A stretch of DNA of 64,000 bases, taken from positions 806,001 through 870,000 of the forward strand of contig NZ_CP094718.1 in NCBI RefSeq assembly GCF_025558425.1, given 5' to 3'. Below the pieces are notes generated by a model that had not been told where the DNA came from, made no database searches, and was given only the letters and a program-made list of their open reading frames with translations. This stretch comes from Staphylococcus sp. IVB6240 (GTDB lineage: Bacteria; Bacillota; Bacilli; Staphylococcales; Staphylococcaceae). The translations under genes were made by a program, and so were the position numbers. Numbering within the stretch: position 1 is the first letter of the stretch; each line of letters begins with the position of its first letter. Of the stretch, positions 1-10,600 are shown one piece after another.

Positions 1-330
1 AATACGCCACCATATGTTGCGGTTATCTTCGAAAAAACAACAGAAACTGGCGCGTCTGAATATGTTGGATTGCTTAAAGGTATGTTCACGTTTCCTGAAG
101 TTTCTGGTCAACCTAAAGAAGATGGTGTTGAATTCTCTCAAGACAAATCTACAGCTGAATTCATGTCTGCTGAAGTTGAAGGCTTTGAGAAAGAACAAAC
201 TATGCTTCTCGGTCGCGATGAAAAAGGTGTAACTGTCATGCGTGATACAATTTGGAAAAAAGTATTTGGTAAAGAACACCCTAGCAAATCAGTATCCGAA
301 GACACAGAAGAACCTGACATTGGCGCATAA
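1..330 (+). CDS. Phage major tail protein, C-terminal part
   Basis: The frame is open from base 1 without a start and ends at TAA 328-330, so the N-terminus lies outside the window. The visible 109 residues begin NTPPYVAVIF and contain a segment on the pattern GLLKGMFTFPEVSG followed by a predicted strand. This fits the end of phi13-family major tail proteins, which form the tail tube around the tape measure. Its place just before the chaperone pair and tape measure supports this. The start at 70 would be an internal TTG and is not a real gene start. Confidence rests on context more than on a diagnostic motif. Confidence 0.72.
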   Translation, partial: NTPPYVAVIFEKTTETGASEYVGLLKGMFTFPEVSGQPKEDGVEFSQDKSTAEFMSAEVEGFEKEQTMLLGRDEKGVTVMRDTIWKKVFGKEHPSKSVSEDTEEPDIGA

Positions 331-347
331 TAAGGAGGGCTATATCA

Positions 348-527
348 ATGGCTAAATATGAAGTATTAAAAACTTTTAAAGATTTGCAGGACAATGACAA
401 GTTATATAAAAAAGGGAACACATTTCCGCGTCCAGTGAATAAGAAAATTGATGAAGAACGTATTTTAGAACTTTCATCAAGTGACAATCGTCAACGTAAA
501 CCACTAATCAAAAAGATTGAAGATTAA
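348..527 (+). CDS. Small phage protein between tail tube and chaperone genes
   Basis: A 59-residue ORF begins at ATG 348 after the ribosome binding site AAGGAGG (333-339) and ends at TAA 525-527. The protein is charged and lysine-rich (starts MAKYEVLKTFKDLQD, ends PLIKKIED), with no membrane segment or known motif. It looks like the short head-tail or tail accessory ORFs often found between major tail and gpG genes in staphylococcal phages. The strong ribosome binding site and tight spacing argue that it is translated. I do not know its function. Confidence 0.7.
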   Translation: MAKYEVLKTFKDLQDNDKLYKKGNTFPRPVNKKIDEERILELSSSDNRQRKPLIKKIED

Positions 528-594
528 TTTTGAGGGCATTGCGCCCTCTTTTTATTCGCAAATAAAAATTATTATATTAAAAGGAGTTTTAAAC

Positions 595-966
595 ATGGCT
601 AAAAAAATCAATTACATTAAATTAGTAGTATTAGATAAAGAAGGTAACGCTAAAGAGGATAAAAACGGTAATTTCGAGGTTGAGACGCATTTCACACCTA
701 ACTTTATCCCATTCCGTAAAATTTATGAAGCGACTGACATTATGGAAGGTACGTCTGAAGACGGTAGCGAACTAACAGAAAAAGAAATGTTTAAACGCAT
801 GACTGATTTTGTTGTTGATGTGTACAATAATCAATTCACAAGTGACGATTTATTAGATCGTTTACATGCACCTGATGCGGTTGAAGAAATCAAATCACAA
901 GTGCAATTCATCGCACAAGGCCAAATGGACGAGCAAAGAAAAAAGCAATTAGCGAAGATGATTTAA
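595..966 (+). CDS. Tail assembly chaperone gpG
   Basis: A 123-residue protein starts at ATG 595 after AAAGGAG (580-586). The frame is open upstream to 517, but that start has no ribosome binding site. Position between the major tail protein and the tape measure, acidic composition and a slippery heptamer near its end mark it as the gpG-type chaperone, which coats the tape measure protein during tail assembly. It shares its first 117 codons with the longer gpGT product made by a -1 frameshift at 939-945. Confidence 0.85.
   Translation: MAKKINYIKLVVLDKEGNAKEDKNGNFEVETHFTPNFIPFRKIYEATDIMEGTSEDGSELTEKEMFKRMTDFVVDVYNNQFTSDDLLDRLHAPDAVEEIKSQVQFIAQGQMDEQRKKQLAKMI
939..945 (+). other. Programmed -1 frameshift heptamer A AAA AAG
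   Basis: In the gpG frame the codons around this site are aga-aaa-aag, giving the canonical slippery heptamer A AAA AAG. Slipping back one base puts the ribosome in a frame open from 945 to the stop at 1167-1169. The site lies seven codons before the gpG stop, as in known tail chaperone frameshift sites. This is read directly from the sequence. Frameshift efficiency is not visible. Confidence 0.85.
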
Positions 967-1169
967 ATAAAAAAGTCATCACATGGGCTGAACACAAACA
1001 AAATTTAAAAAAAGTAGCATACGACATGATGAAAGAGGGCGGTAAGGATATTAACGACATCCTAGACATGCCCTTTTCTTTTTTTATGGATGTTATTGAA
1101 GACGGTAGAAAGCCCGTCAAACAAATTGATAAGAAAGACAGTATGTTAGATGCATTCACCAATTTATAA
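945..1169 (+). CDS. Tail assembly chaperone gpT extension (made as gpGT by -1 frameshift)
   Basis: This frame has no start of its own with a ribosome binding site near its beginning. It continues from the A AAA AAG heptamer for 74 codons (begins AISEDDLNKKVITWAEH, ends SMLDAFTNL) and ends 16 bases before the tape measure start. Fused to the first 117 residues of gpG it would give a 191-residue gpGT. In siphoviruses gpGT recruits the tail tube subunit to the chaperone-tape measure complex. The length, frame and site all fit that model. Confidence 0.82.
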   Translation, partial: AISEDDLNKKVITWAEHKQNLKKVAYDMMKEGGKDINDILDMPFSFFMDVIEDGRKPVKQIDKKDSMLDAFTNL

Positions 1170-1185
1170 GTAAGGAGGTGGAAAT

Positions 1186-4100
1186 ATGGCAGAAAGAATT
1201 AAGGGTTTACAGATTGACCTATCTATGCAAGATATGGGGATTGGTTCAACACTTAAAGGTATTAAGCGTAGTTTTAGGCAACTCAACTCTGATTTGAAAT
1301 TATCAAGTAACAACTTTAAATACTCAGAAAAGTCAATGGCGAGTTATGAGAATAGAATACATGAGTTAGATGCTGCGACGAAACAACAACGTAACAATGT
1401 TAAAGAATTGCGCAAGCAATATGAACAAATGGTTAAAGATAAAGGAGCGAATAACGCTGCTGCTGTTAGGTTGCGTACAGAATATAATAAACAAGCTGAT
1501 ACATTAAATAGACTCGAACACGAGCTAGACCAAACTGTAGATGGTTTCAAAAGATTCCAAAAAGAAGCGCAAGAAGCAGCTAGAGTCTCTAATAGTAGTT
1601 TTGGTCGATTAGGTCAAAAGTTTACAGATATAGGACCAAAACTTACTAGTGTTGGTGAATCGATGAAAAGTGTTGGTCGTTCAATGTCTATGTATGTTAC
1701 TGCTCCGGTTGTAGCAGGCTTTGGACTTGCCGCAAAGAAAAGCATAGACTTTGATGACTCAATGCGTAAGGTTAAAGCGACATCAGGTGCTACGGGTAAA
1801 GAGTTTAATTTATTGAGAGACAAAGCACTTGAAATGGGTGCTAAAACTAAATTTAGCGCTAGTGAATCGGCTGACGCTCTGAATTTTATGGCCTTGGCCG
1901 GCTGGGATACCAAAGAAATGATGAGTGGTATTGACGGTGTCATGCAGTTAGCGGCTGCATCTGGTGAGGATTTAGCGCAAGTCAGTGATATTGTTACGGA
2001 TGGATTGAGCGCATTCGGCTTAAAAGCAAAAGACAGTAGTCATTTTGCTGATGTATTAGCACAAACGAGTTCGAAAGCCAACACTGATGTAGCAGGTTTG
2101 GGCGAAGCATTTAAATATGTAGCACCGGTTGCAGGCTCATTCGGATTCTCTGTGGAAGATACATCAATAGCACTGGGGTTAATGGCTAATTCAGGAGTTA
2201 AAGCATCGCAAGCTGGTACAGCTTTAAAATCCATGATGACTAAATTGGCAAAGCCGACTGGCGAAGCTAAAAAGACGATGGAAAGCTTAGGTATTTCAAT
2301 CACTGATAGTGAGGGCAAAATGTTGCCTTTCAGGGATATCACGGATCAATTAAGAGGTAGTTTAGGGGGATTATCTAAAGCTCAGCAATCTGCCGCTGTT
2401 AAAACCTTATTTGGTCAAGAAGCAATGAGTGGTATTTTGCCTATAATTAATGCGTCAGATGAAGATTATCAAAAGTTAACTAAGTCTATTGATAATTCCG
2501 CAGGAGCAAGCAAACGTATGTCAGATGAAATGGAAGGTGGCATAGGCGGGTCTATCCGTAAAATGAAGTCAGCTATCGAATCAATGGCGATTAGTATAGG
2601 TGATGTTCTAGCACCACATATACGTAAAGCCGCTGATTTTCTTGCAATGTTAGCTGATAAGTTTACAAATATGCCTGGTTGGGTGAAAACCGGAGTAGTA
2701 GGATTAGGTATATTCGCTGCAGCTTTAGGTCCTTTAATCTTAACCACAGGTGCGTTTACCGCAGCACTAGGAAGTATTATGACTACAATAGGTCCTGTGA
2801 TGACAGGTATCACAAAAGCTGGTGGTGTAATGAACTTCTTAGGTACCAAAGCACCATTTGCAGCTAAAGGTTTAACTCTTGTAGGTGGAGCATTTAAATT
2901 CATGCTTGGTCCAGTAGGATTAGCAATTGCAGCAATAGTAGCAATCGGTACAGCATTTGTAATTGCTTATAAAAAATCTGAAACATTTAGAAACATTGTA
3001 CATGCAGTTATAGACCCCGTTATTGACGGATTCAAAAAACTTTGGGATGTAGCTAAAGAAGTTTTCAACGCTTTAAAAAATCTTTTCTCAGGAAATACTT
3101 TGCCTACAGTTGATTTACTTTCAAAGATTATGCCTAAAGCTGCCGCGATTAAAGTAACAACAACATTAATGCAAATCAGACAAGCGTTTATTGATGCATT
3201 TAATGCGATTTGGAAATTTGTACAAGACATAGGTCGGAAGTTAGTTCAGTTTTGGAATAAAAACGGAGACACGATTGTTCAAGCTCTAATAAATGTATGG
3301 GATACTATTGTCACAGTATTTACAGAAGTTAAAAACTTCTTATGGCCAATACTACAAGAATTAGGCGGCGTTGTAAAAACAGTGTTTATGAATGTGATTG
3401 TTCCTGCAGTAAAAATAGGTATGCAGATTATCTGGGGAGTCATGAAATTCTTATGGCCACTAATCAAAACTTTGATTGTGGATACATGGAATAATATCAA
3501 AGGTATTATTAATGGAGCTTTAGATGTCATACTAGGTATTGTCAAGATATTTAGCGGTATTTTTACTGGTCAATGGGGCAAAGTTTGGGAAGATGTTAAA
3601 CAAGTCTTTAGTGGTGCGTTGACGCTTATTTGGAATTTAGTTCAGTTATGGTTTATCGGCAAGATACTTAAAGTCGTAAAAATATTCGGTGGATTCTTCA
3701 AAGGTGTTATTAGTAAAGCGTTTAATGGTGTTAAAAGCATTATAGAAACTGTGTTGAAGTTTATATGGTCAATTATTAGTTCTATATTTAAACGTATATT
3801 ATCAATCACAAAATCAATTTTTAACGGGATATGGACATTCATTAAATTTGTATGGAATGGTATTAAAAATGCTATATCGAATGCAGTTAAGTTCATATTT
3901 AATGCTGTGAAGCGTTATTTTACAGCAGTTAAAAATACAACTAGCACTATCTTTAATGCAGTTAAAAGTTATATTTCAAAACTTTGGACAGGTATAAAGA
4001 ATAAAGTTTTAAGTATTGTAAGGTCTTTATGGTCTTCCGTTAAAAACATATGGAATGCCCTTTATAGTGGAACAAGAGGTATTTTTAACAAAGTAAAATC

Positions 4101-6123
4101 ATGGATTACAAATTTATGGAACTCTATAAAAAGAACAGTATCAAAAATTGCTTCAAATTTATGGAGCTCAATAAAAAGAACTTGGAATTATTTGTGGTCA
4201 GGAACTCGAAATATTTTTAATCGAGTGAAAAATAGTATTGTAAATGTTTGGAACTCTATAAAACGTTCAGTGACAGACATTGCCTCAAGATTATGGGGAG
4301 GTGTTAGAAGAACATTTAATAACATGAAGAATGGATTGAAATCCATAATTGATAGAATTAAAAGTCATATTGGCGGAATGGTAAGTAAAATTAAGAGTGG
4401 TTTAAATAGTTTAATTAGAGGATTAAACTGGGTAGGTTCAAAATTAAGTTTACCTAAGATCCCTACACTTTCAACTGGTACGGTCCATAATCAACAAATC
4501 AATAGAAGTGTTAAAACTACATCTGATGGTCGTATGAAACAAGACACAATGGCTATTGTAGGAGATAAAGGACCAGGTAACGGTAAAGGTCGTGATGGTC
4601 GCCGTGAGTTGATTCAATATCCGAATGGCCGAACTGCTTTAACACCTGCAAAAGATACGCCAACTATCATCCCTAAGGGTGGTCGTGTTATAAGCGGTGG
4701 CGTGCGTCAACAAATGACTGGTGAACTTCCAAGGTTTAGTATGGGTACATGGTTTGGTAAAGCTACAGATTGGATTGGTAGCAAAATGAGAAGTGCTGGT
4801 GATTGGTTGAAAGACCGATTGGGCGACGTCTTAGATTTTGTGGGCAAACCTAGTAAACTACTTAACAAACTTTTATCTTCATTAGGTATTGATTTTGGTA
4901 GTTTAACTAAAGGAATGGGTATTGTTGGACAAATAACACGTGGCGCTTGGAACAAAATTAAAGATGGCGCTATTAAATGGTTGAAAGGCGGGCTTGATTC
5001 AGCCGGTGGAGACATCAAAGGTGGTATTTTAGATCCTCGATTGATTAACTATCACTACGGTAGAACAGCTGCTTATACGGCAGCTACTGGACGTCCATTC
5101 CACGAAGGCGTTGACTTCCCGTTCGTTTATAAAACCATACGTACACCTATGGGCGGTAAAGTAGCAAGACAATCATTTATGCACGGTGGATATGGTAACT
5201 GGGTAAAGGTTATAAGTGGTGCAATGGAAATGATATTTGCACACTTGAGAGATTTCAGTAAAACTCCACCTAGTGGTAAAACTGTTAAGGCAGGAGATGT
5301 TATCGGTCTTACTGGTAATACAGGATTTAGTACAGGACCTCATTTACATTTAGGTATAAGAAAAAACGGTCGAGATGTAGACCCTGAACCTTATTTATGG
5401 AGGGCTCAAAGACAAGGTCGATTAAAAGTAAGTGGAAAAGGTGGCGGTGGTTTAGGACGCATTACTGAAACTGTCAAAACTGCATTAAATCAAACTGGGC
5501 TCCCTACAACTAAACGATTTGTCGATTTTTGGTCAAAGAAAATTAATAAAAAAAATGGCACAGGTTTATTAGATATTAGTAAATCTACTTTCGAAGCATT
5601 TAAAGCTAAAGGTTACGGTAAATATAATAACACTTTAGATAACTTAATGGCGGGTATGCGATATGCCAAAGTCAATCATGGAAGTTCTTTATTGGACAAA
5701 GCTAAGCGCTTTGCTAGTGGAGGACTTATCAAAAACGCCGGTTGGTATAACCTGGCAGAAGGCGGTTATCCTGAATATGTAATTTCAACTGACCCTGCTT
5801 TATATAGCGATTCGATGAAGTTACTTGCTTTAGCGGCGCAAGATATTAACAATGGTAAAACATCAAATAATAAACGTCCTGGGCAACTACCGAATATAAC
5901 AGGCGGTTCGAACGACACATCGTTACTCCTACAAATGATTCAGAATCAACAAATACAGATTGACCAGCAACGCAAACAAATGGAATTATTGCTTGAAATT
6001 GCAGCTAAAGAATTAATTGTTGATGAGGATTCAATGGAACGTGCGCATAACAGATTTCAAGACAAACGTGAGCGTCTAACAAATAAATTGAACAAGTATA
6101 GAGGTGGTGCATTCGCGACATGA
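1186..6123 (+). CDS. Tail tape measure protein with M23 peptidase domain
   Basis: 1645 residues, ATG 1186 after AAGGAGGTG. An N-terminal coiled coil (about 20-140) leads into a TP901-type tape measure core (about 165-500), then glycine/alanine-rich hydrophobic segments (about 500-600) and a long tryptophan-rich helical section (about 600-1080) with 44-residue tandem repeats from 948. Near residue 1300 begins an M23 (LytM-like) peptidase: H1306 and D1310 in FHEGVDFP, and H1386 and H1388 in HLHLG, are the zinc ligands. The protein should set tail length and locally open peptidoglycan during DNA entry. The C-terminus (about 1540-1645) is coiled coil. The stop overlaps the next start (ATGA). Confidence 0.95.
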   Translation: MAERIKGLQIDLSMQDMGIGSTLKGIKRSFRQLNSDLKLSSNNFKYSEKSMASYENRIHELDAATKQQRNNVKELRKQYEQMVKDKGANNAAAVRLRTEYNKQADTLNRLEHELDQTVDGFKRFQKEAQEAARVSNSSFGRLGQKFTDIGPKLTSVGESMKSVGRSMSMYVTAPVVAGFGLAAKKSIDFDDSMRKVKATSGATGKEFNLLRDKALEMGAKTKFSASESADALNFMALAGWDTKEMMSGIDGVMQLAAASGEDLAQVSDIVTDGLSAFGLKAKDSSHFADVLAQTSSKANTDVAGLGEAFKYVAPVAGSFGFSVEDTSIALGLMANSGVKASQAGTALKSMMTKLAKPTGEAKKTMESLGISITDSEGKMLPFRDITDQLRGSLGGLSKAQQSAAVKTLFGQEAMSGILPIINASDEDYQKLTKSIDNSAGASKRMSDEMEGGIGGSIRKMKSAIESMAISIGDVLAPHIRKAADFLAMLADKFTNMPGWVKTGVVGLGIFAAALGPLILTTGAFTAALGSIMTTIGPVMTGITKAGGVMNFLGTKAPFAAKGLTLVGGAFKFMLGPVGLAIAAIVAIGTAFVIAYKKSETFRNIVHAVIDPVIDGFKKLWDVAKEVFNALKNLFSGNTLPTVDLLSKIMPKAAAIKVTTTLMQIRQAFIDAFNAIWKFVQDIGRKLVQFWNKNGDTIVQALINVWDTIVTVFTEVKNFLWPILQELGGVVKTVFMNVIVPAVKIGMQIIWGVMKFLWPLIKTLIVDTWNNIKGIINGALDVILGIVKIFSGIFTGQWGKVWEDVKQVFSGALTLIWNLVQLWFIGKILKVVKIFGGFFKGVISKAFNGVKSIIETVLKFIWSIISSIFKRILSITKSIFNGIWTFIKFVWNGIKNAISNAVKFIFNAVKRYFTAVKNTTSTIFNAVKSYISKLWTGIKNKVLSIVRSLWSSVKNIWNALYSGTRGIFNKVKSWITNLWNSIKRTVSKIASNLWSSIKRTWNYLWSGTRNIFNRVKNSIVNVWNSIKRSVTDIASRLWGGVRRTFNNMKNGLKSIIDRIKSHIGGMVSKIKSGLNSLIRGLNWVGSKLSLPKIPTLSTGTVHNQQINRSVKTTSDGRMKQDTMAIVGDKGPGNGKGRDGRRELIQYPNGRTALTPAKDTPTIIPKGGRVISGGVRQQMTGELPRFSMGTWFGKATDWIGSKMRSAGDWLKDRLGDVLDFVGKPSKLLNKLLSSLGIDFGSLTKGMGIVGQITRGAWNKIKDGAIKWLKGGLDSAGGDIKGGILDPRLINYHYGRTAAYTAATGRPFHEGVDFPFVYKTIRTPMGGKVARQSFMHGGYGNWVKVISGAMEMIFAHLRDFSKTPPSGKTVKAGDVIGLTGNTGFSTGPHLHLGIRKNGRDVDPEPYLWRAQRQGRLKVSGKGGGGLGRITETVKTALNQTGLPTTKRFVDFWSKKINKKNGTGLLDISKSTFEAFKAKGYGKYNNTLDNLMAGMRYAKVNHGSSLLDKAKRFASGGLIKNAGWYNLAEGGYPEYVISTDPALYSDSMKLLALAAQDINNGKTSNNKRPGQLPNITGGSNDTSLLLQMIQNQQIQIDQQRKQMELLLEIAAKELIVDEDSMERAHNRFQDKRERLTNKLNKYRGGAFAT
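4027..4290 (+). repeat. Two 132-bp tandem coding repeats in the tape measure gene
   Basis: Residues 948-991 and 992-1035 are two copies of a 44-residue unit starting LWSSVKNIW and LWSSIKRTW, sharing SGTR-IFN-VK and WNSIKR at matching positions. A third, more degenerate unit starts LWGGVRRTF at 1036. Copy number in such repeats would change tape length and so tail length by fixed steps. Confidence 0.7.
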
Positions 6124-7628
6124 CAAACGAAACGATTATTGTAAATGATAAAAGGATAGATTGGCTTATTGTTGAACGAGGGTTTGAAATACCCTCGTTT
6201 CATTTTGTCACAGGTGTTGAAAATGTACCTGGTCGTGCAGGTACAGTGAAAAAGTTTAGAGAGTTGGAAGGCTATGAATTTGAATTACCTTTAATTGTAC
6301 GTAACGACTATTTGGCTGGACGTAAAACGCATGATGAGATATTAAACGAAATAGTTAAATTCTTTGATTATGATGAAGCGGTTAAGCTACAACTTTCTAA
6401 AAAAGATTGGTACTGGTATGCCTATTTTGATGGGCCGATTGAATTAGCAACAAATACGCAAGGTATTGTATCTTTTAAAATCAAAGTCATATTAACAGAC
6501 CCTTATAAATATTCAGGGAAAGTCTATACAAACACGGCTATCAGTGATTCTGTTTCAGTCGTTAATCTAGGTACTGCACCAACACCAATTACCATTGAAG
6601 CACGTGCATTAAAAGATAGCACGAACTTTATGATCGCCAACGGAGACAAAGACTATTTTATGGTTGGTAAGTCCGAAGATGCTGAAAAAACAACGAAAGA
6701 TGTGTCGCCGTACCTGTTTAATGACGAATTTAATAAAAACGGTATTGGCAATTGGGCGTACATGCCGAATGATACAAGTTTCGGTCCGTTTTTAGATGGC
6801 GGAGATGCAATGGGCGGACGCTTCAAGGTAATGGGGGGAAATGAAAGTATATACCCGTCGGTTTGGGGTAGTAACACCAAAACTGGGTGGCATGGCGCTG
6901 CTATTTATAAGTCATTAAATCGATCAATCCAGGATTTCAGGATACGTTTTAAACTGTCTGTACGGCAATATTTAGGTATTGGTACTAGCAAATCAGTTGC
7001 TTATTTAGTGGATGAAAATAACAGAACGCAATTTAGCATTGTGTATGTCAATACAAGTGCAAATAGTAATAACTCAAAAATTGTTGTTTTTGCTTATGAT
7101 GAGCATGGAAGCGCCAGAAAGATATATACACGTGACGTGCCTACCACATACAAAAAACGTAAATATATTCATCCGTTTATGTTTTTAGAAAGAAAAGGCA
7201 ATAATTTGAAGGTTACTAGTTTTTTTTATGATTTATACAAAGACCCTAAACGAAAAAAACCACTCGGGAAAGATGAACGTGTGATTATTGATCGTGGTAA
7301 TTTGTACCAACGTAAAGTACGCATAGCACGTTTGTATTCCGGGAAATATGCTAAATACGCTAAAAGTTTATATGCTTCTTTGCTAGGGTTTAGTATCCAA
7401 GAATTGTTACCGAACAGCGAAGATATTACGCCTATCGTAATCCGAAGTGGCGATGATATTATGATTGATACACGTCAGAAGTTAGTAACAATCAACGATG
7501 AAAACGCATTACATCTCAAAGATTTGGGTTCAAATTATCTTAATATTGATGCGGGCACATCTGAACTAGTCATATATCCACCTGAAACTTTTGACACAAC
7601 AGTTAAATGGCAAGATAGATTTTTATAG
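6120..7628 (+). CDS. Distal tail protein (Dit, siphovirus tail family)
   Basis: 502 residues. ATG 6120 overlaps the tape measure stop. The N-terminal 140 residues, with VERGFEIPSFHFVTGVENVPGRAG followed by a beta-rich region ending ILTDPYKYSGKVYT, match the ring-forming domain of staphylococcal and B. subtilis SPP1-like Dit proteins. Residues about 195-420 form a large insertion with a WGSNTKTGWHGAAIYKSL segment that resembles a concanavalin-like carbohydrate-binding fold; this insertion makes the protein longer than minimal Dit proteins. It connects the tail tube to the tip, and the insert may contact cell wall glycans (inference). Confidence 0.85.
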   Translation: MTNETIIVNDKRIDWLIVERGFEIPSFHFVTGVENVPGRAGTVKKFRELEGYEFELPLIVRNDYLAGRKTHDEILNEIVKFFDYDEAVKLQLSKKDWYWYAYFDGPIELATNTQGIVSFKIKVILTDPYKYSGKVYTNTAISDSVSVVNLGTAPTPITIEARALKDSTNFMIANGDKDYFMVGKSEDAEKTTKDVSPYLFNDEFNKNGIGNWAYMPNDTSFGPFLDGGDAMGGRFKVMGGNESIYPSVWGSNTKTGWHGAAIYKSLNRSIQDFRIRFKLSVRQYLGIGTSKSVAYLVDENNRTQFSIVYVNTSANSNNSKIVVFAYDEHGSARKIYTRDVPTTYKKRKYIHPFMFLERKGNNLKVTSFFYDLYKDPKRKKPLGKDERVIIDRGNLYQRKVRIARLYSGKYAKYAKSLYASLLGFSIQELLPNSEDITPIVIRSGDDIMIDTRQKLVTINDENALHLKDLGSNYLNIDAGTSELVIYPPETFDTTVKWQDRFL

Positions 7629-7643
7629 GAAGGGGGGAATAAC

Positions 7644-10600
7644 TTGATTCATGTTTTAAATTACAGTGGTCACATTATTGATTTTTTTAGCAAAGCTGAT
7701 AATGCGATTATTAAAGCGATGTATAGTCGAACAGCTGATGCAGAAACGCTCAATTTGATTGTTTTGAGTTCTAAAGCAATCAACTTTAAAGAGCGTAATC
7801 GTATCTTGATTCAAGACCAGATGGATAATTATCGTGAATTTATTGTCGACCATATTGAAGATAGTGGTCAGTATACAGAAGTTGAATGTACAGCTTCTTA
7901 TCTAGTCGATATTAGTACATCTAAACCAATTCCAGCTGGTCAATACGAGAAGATGACAATTAATCAAAAGTTATATGAAACGTTGCGAGATAGTGGCTGG
8001 TCTGTTGGTGATTGTGATTATGCAGGTATTAAAACAAATTCGTGGACATCCGTCAGAACGCCTTTGGAGATGATTAGTCAACTTGAAACAGCGCATGACG
8101 TTGTTGCCGATTATGAAATCATCATTGATGGCTATGAAGTGGTAAAGCGTTTAGTTAATATGCATAAACCAACGCCTTTATTTAAAGGTAAAGAAATAGT
8201 TTATGGAAAAGACTTGTTAAGTATGAAGCGCAAAGTCGACTTTTCAGAAGTGAAGACGGCACTTTTTGCTTTTGGTCCAGAAAACGAGAATGGTAAGCGT
8301 ATCAGTTTGGTTGTACATGATGATGAGGCACAACAACAATTAGGGTTACCACAACGTTATATTTGGGGCTTATATGAGCCAGAAACGCAAGAAGACAATA
8401 TGACTAGACAGAGACTTGAAACACTTGCTAGAACAGAACTGAATAAGCATAAATCGGCTGCGATTTCGTATGAAGTAAGTGTTGTCAACATCGAACAAGA
8501 ATACCCACATGAAACAATTCGTTTTGGTGACTTGGTTAGAATTAAAAACACTGACTTCACGCCTAGTTTATATGCAGAAAGCGAAGTGATTGGCTTTGAC
8601 TTAGATTTAATCAGTGGCGACTGTACTTACACATTCGGTAAAATTGTCGAGCATAAAGAAAGTGACTTACGACGCTATTTTGAAAGTAAGCTTGGTTATA
8701 TACAACAAAAACTGAATGATCAATTTACAAATGTGAATACTATCGTTGCTGATATGGTTGAGGGTAAGCTTGAGTATTTCGAACGTAAGATTATCAAAGG
8801 TGTTGAACCGCCAGAAAATCCAGTTAACGATATGTTGTGGTTAGATACAAATAATCCTAAAGTCGCAGTTTTGCGTCGTTATTGGGAGGGGCAATGGATT
8901 AATGCGACGGCAGAGAAAGCTGAAGATATAGGTGGGATAACACGTGAAAAAGCACTGTATAGCGAATTAACTAATACCTTTGTTAACCTATCCATTCAAC
9001 ATGGCAAATTATTAAATGAAATGCATGAGGTTATTAATAGTGAATATTTAGTGGACTTTGATTTGAAAGATGAGTTAAATGCTAAACTTGACGCTACCGT
9101 GTCAGTTTATAATAACATCAAAAATAACCTAGACGGTATGACAGATGAAACTGCTACGATAGGCAAGTTAATAGATACTCAAGCATTATTTCTTACTTAT
9201 AGAGAGAAATTACAAACTCTTTATAATGTAGTGGAAAATGCTAAATTATCAATCAACGAACGCTTTAAATTACTACAGTCGCAGTATACTGATAAAAAGT
9301 TTAATGACGCTATGAGTAAAGTTGCTGAAACGATAGGTGGACGTTGGGACTCGACGAATCAAACTTTAACATCTAATATCCCTGATGAAAATCGTATTAG
9401 TGAAATTACAAGTATGCTTTTGAATTCTGCTGTTGAAGGTATGCATCAATCTGTTGTAGAAGTTGGCGAAAGACTAGACAACACTATGCAAAGTTTGAAT
9501 AGAAGAATAGAAGCTGAAAGTCTTGATCTAAAACGATATGCTGATGCGTCTGCATTGAATTTGAAAAATGAAGTTGATAACACGTTTAAACTAACAAAAA
9601 GTGAGTTGTCTAATTCGATAAAAGCAGTGAAAGAAGACGTTATAAATGACGTTACTAAGCCATTAAATATTCGCTTAAATACTGCTGAAAGTAACTTACA
9701 ACAGCTACAAGATAGTCTACAATACACAGCTACAAAAACAGAAGTAAATCGTATGCTTAATGATCAACTACAACCATTGCAAACACAAGTCAATGAACAA
9801 AAAGCGCAATTAGATGTGTTACCTGCACAAATCAATAGTAAAGTATCGCAAACAAGTTACGACGCAGACCAAAATAATATAGTCACGCGTTTAAACAGCG
9901 CAGACACGCAACGTCAACAATTAAGTAATGCGATTAATGACCGTGTGACCATCAAAGAATATACAGATAACAAAGCTGCAACAACAAATCAAATTAATAC
10001 AGCAGTGAACAATGTGCAAGTCGGCGGCAGAAATTTATTAGAAAACAGCGTAAATATCAAAAAGGCTATCAATGATACTTCGAACAATTATAATCAGTAT
10101 TGGGATACTTTAATCACAAGTGCACATAGTAAATTACAGTTGGGCGAAATCATAACGATAAGTTTTGATGTGCAAATGGAACGCGGTGAAATACTAAAAG
10201 TATATGATGCTTTAACCAACTTTGATTTCAAGTTTGGAGGAACGGTATTTAAAAATATCGGCAATAAAAAACAAAGGCTATCATTCACTTTACCATTAGT
10301 ATCAACAACTAAAACGGGTACATTATGGAAATTGAGTTTCTACAACAATAACAACGGAGACCGTTTTACAATTGAAAACATCAAAATAGAAAAAGGCAAC
10401 AAAGCTACGGACTGGACGCCTGCGCCTGAAGATGTCAAAGCAGATATTGATGAAACAAAAGCAGAAACTAATAAAACGCTTGATGTTATGCAAACACAGA
10501 TTAATCAGAATGGCACTGACATCAATGCACGTACAACTTCGGAAGAATTTAATGCGTCACGAAAAACGTTATCTCGTATTTTGGCTGAATTAACAATTAA

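Noticed and set aside
517..594. Longer start for gpG at 517
   Set aside because: No ribosome binding site, and it overlaps the end of the preceding small gene. ATG 595 has AAAGGAG at the right distance.
2469..2903. 144-codon minus-strand ORF inside the tape measure gene
   Set aside because: Mirror of a strongly coding frame with repeated Ala/Gly codons; no ribosome binding site and no such gene in phage tail modules.
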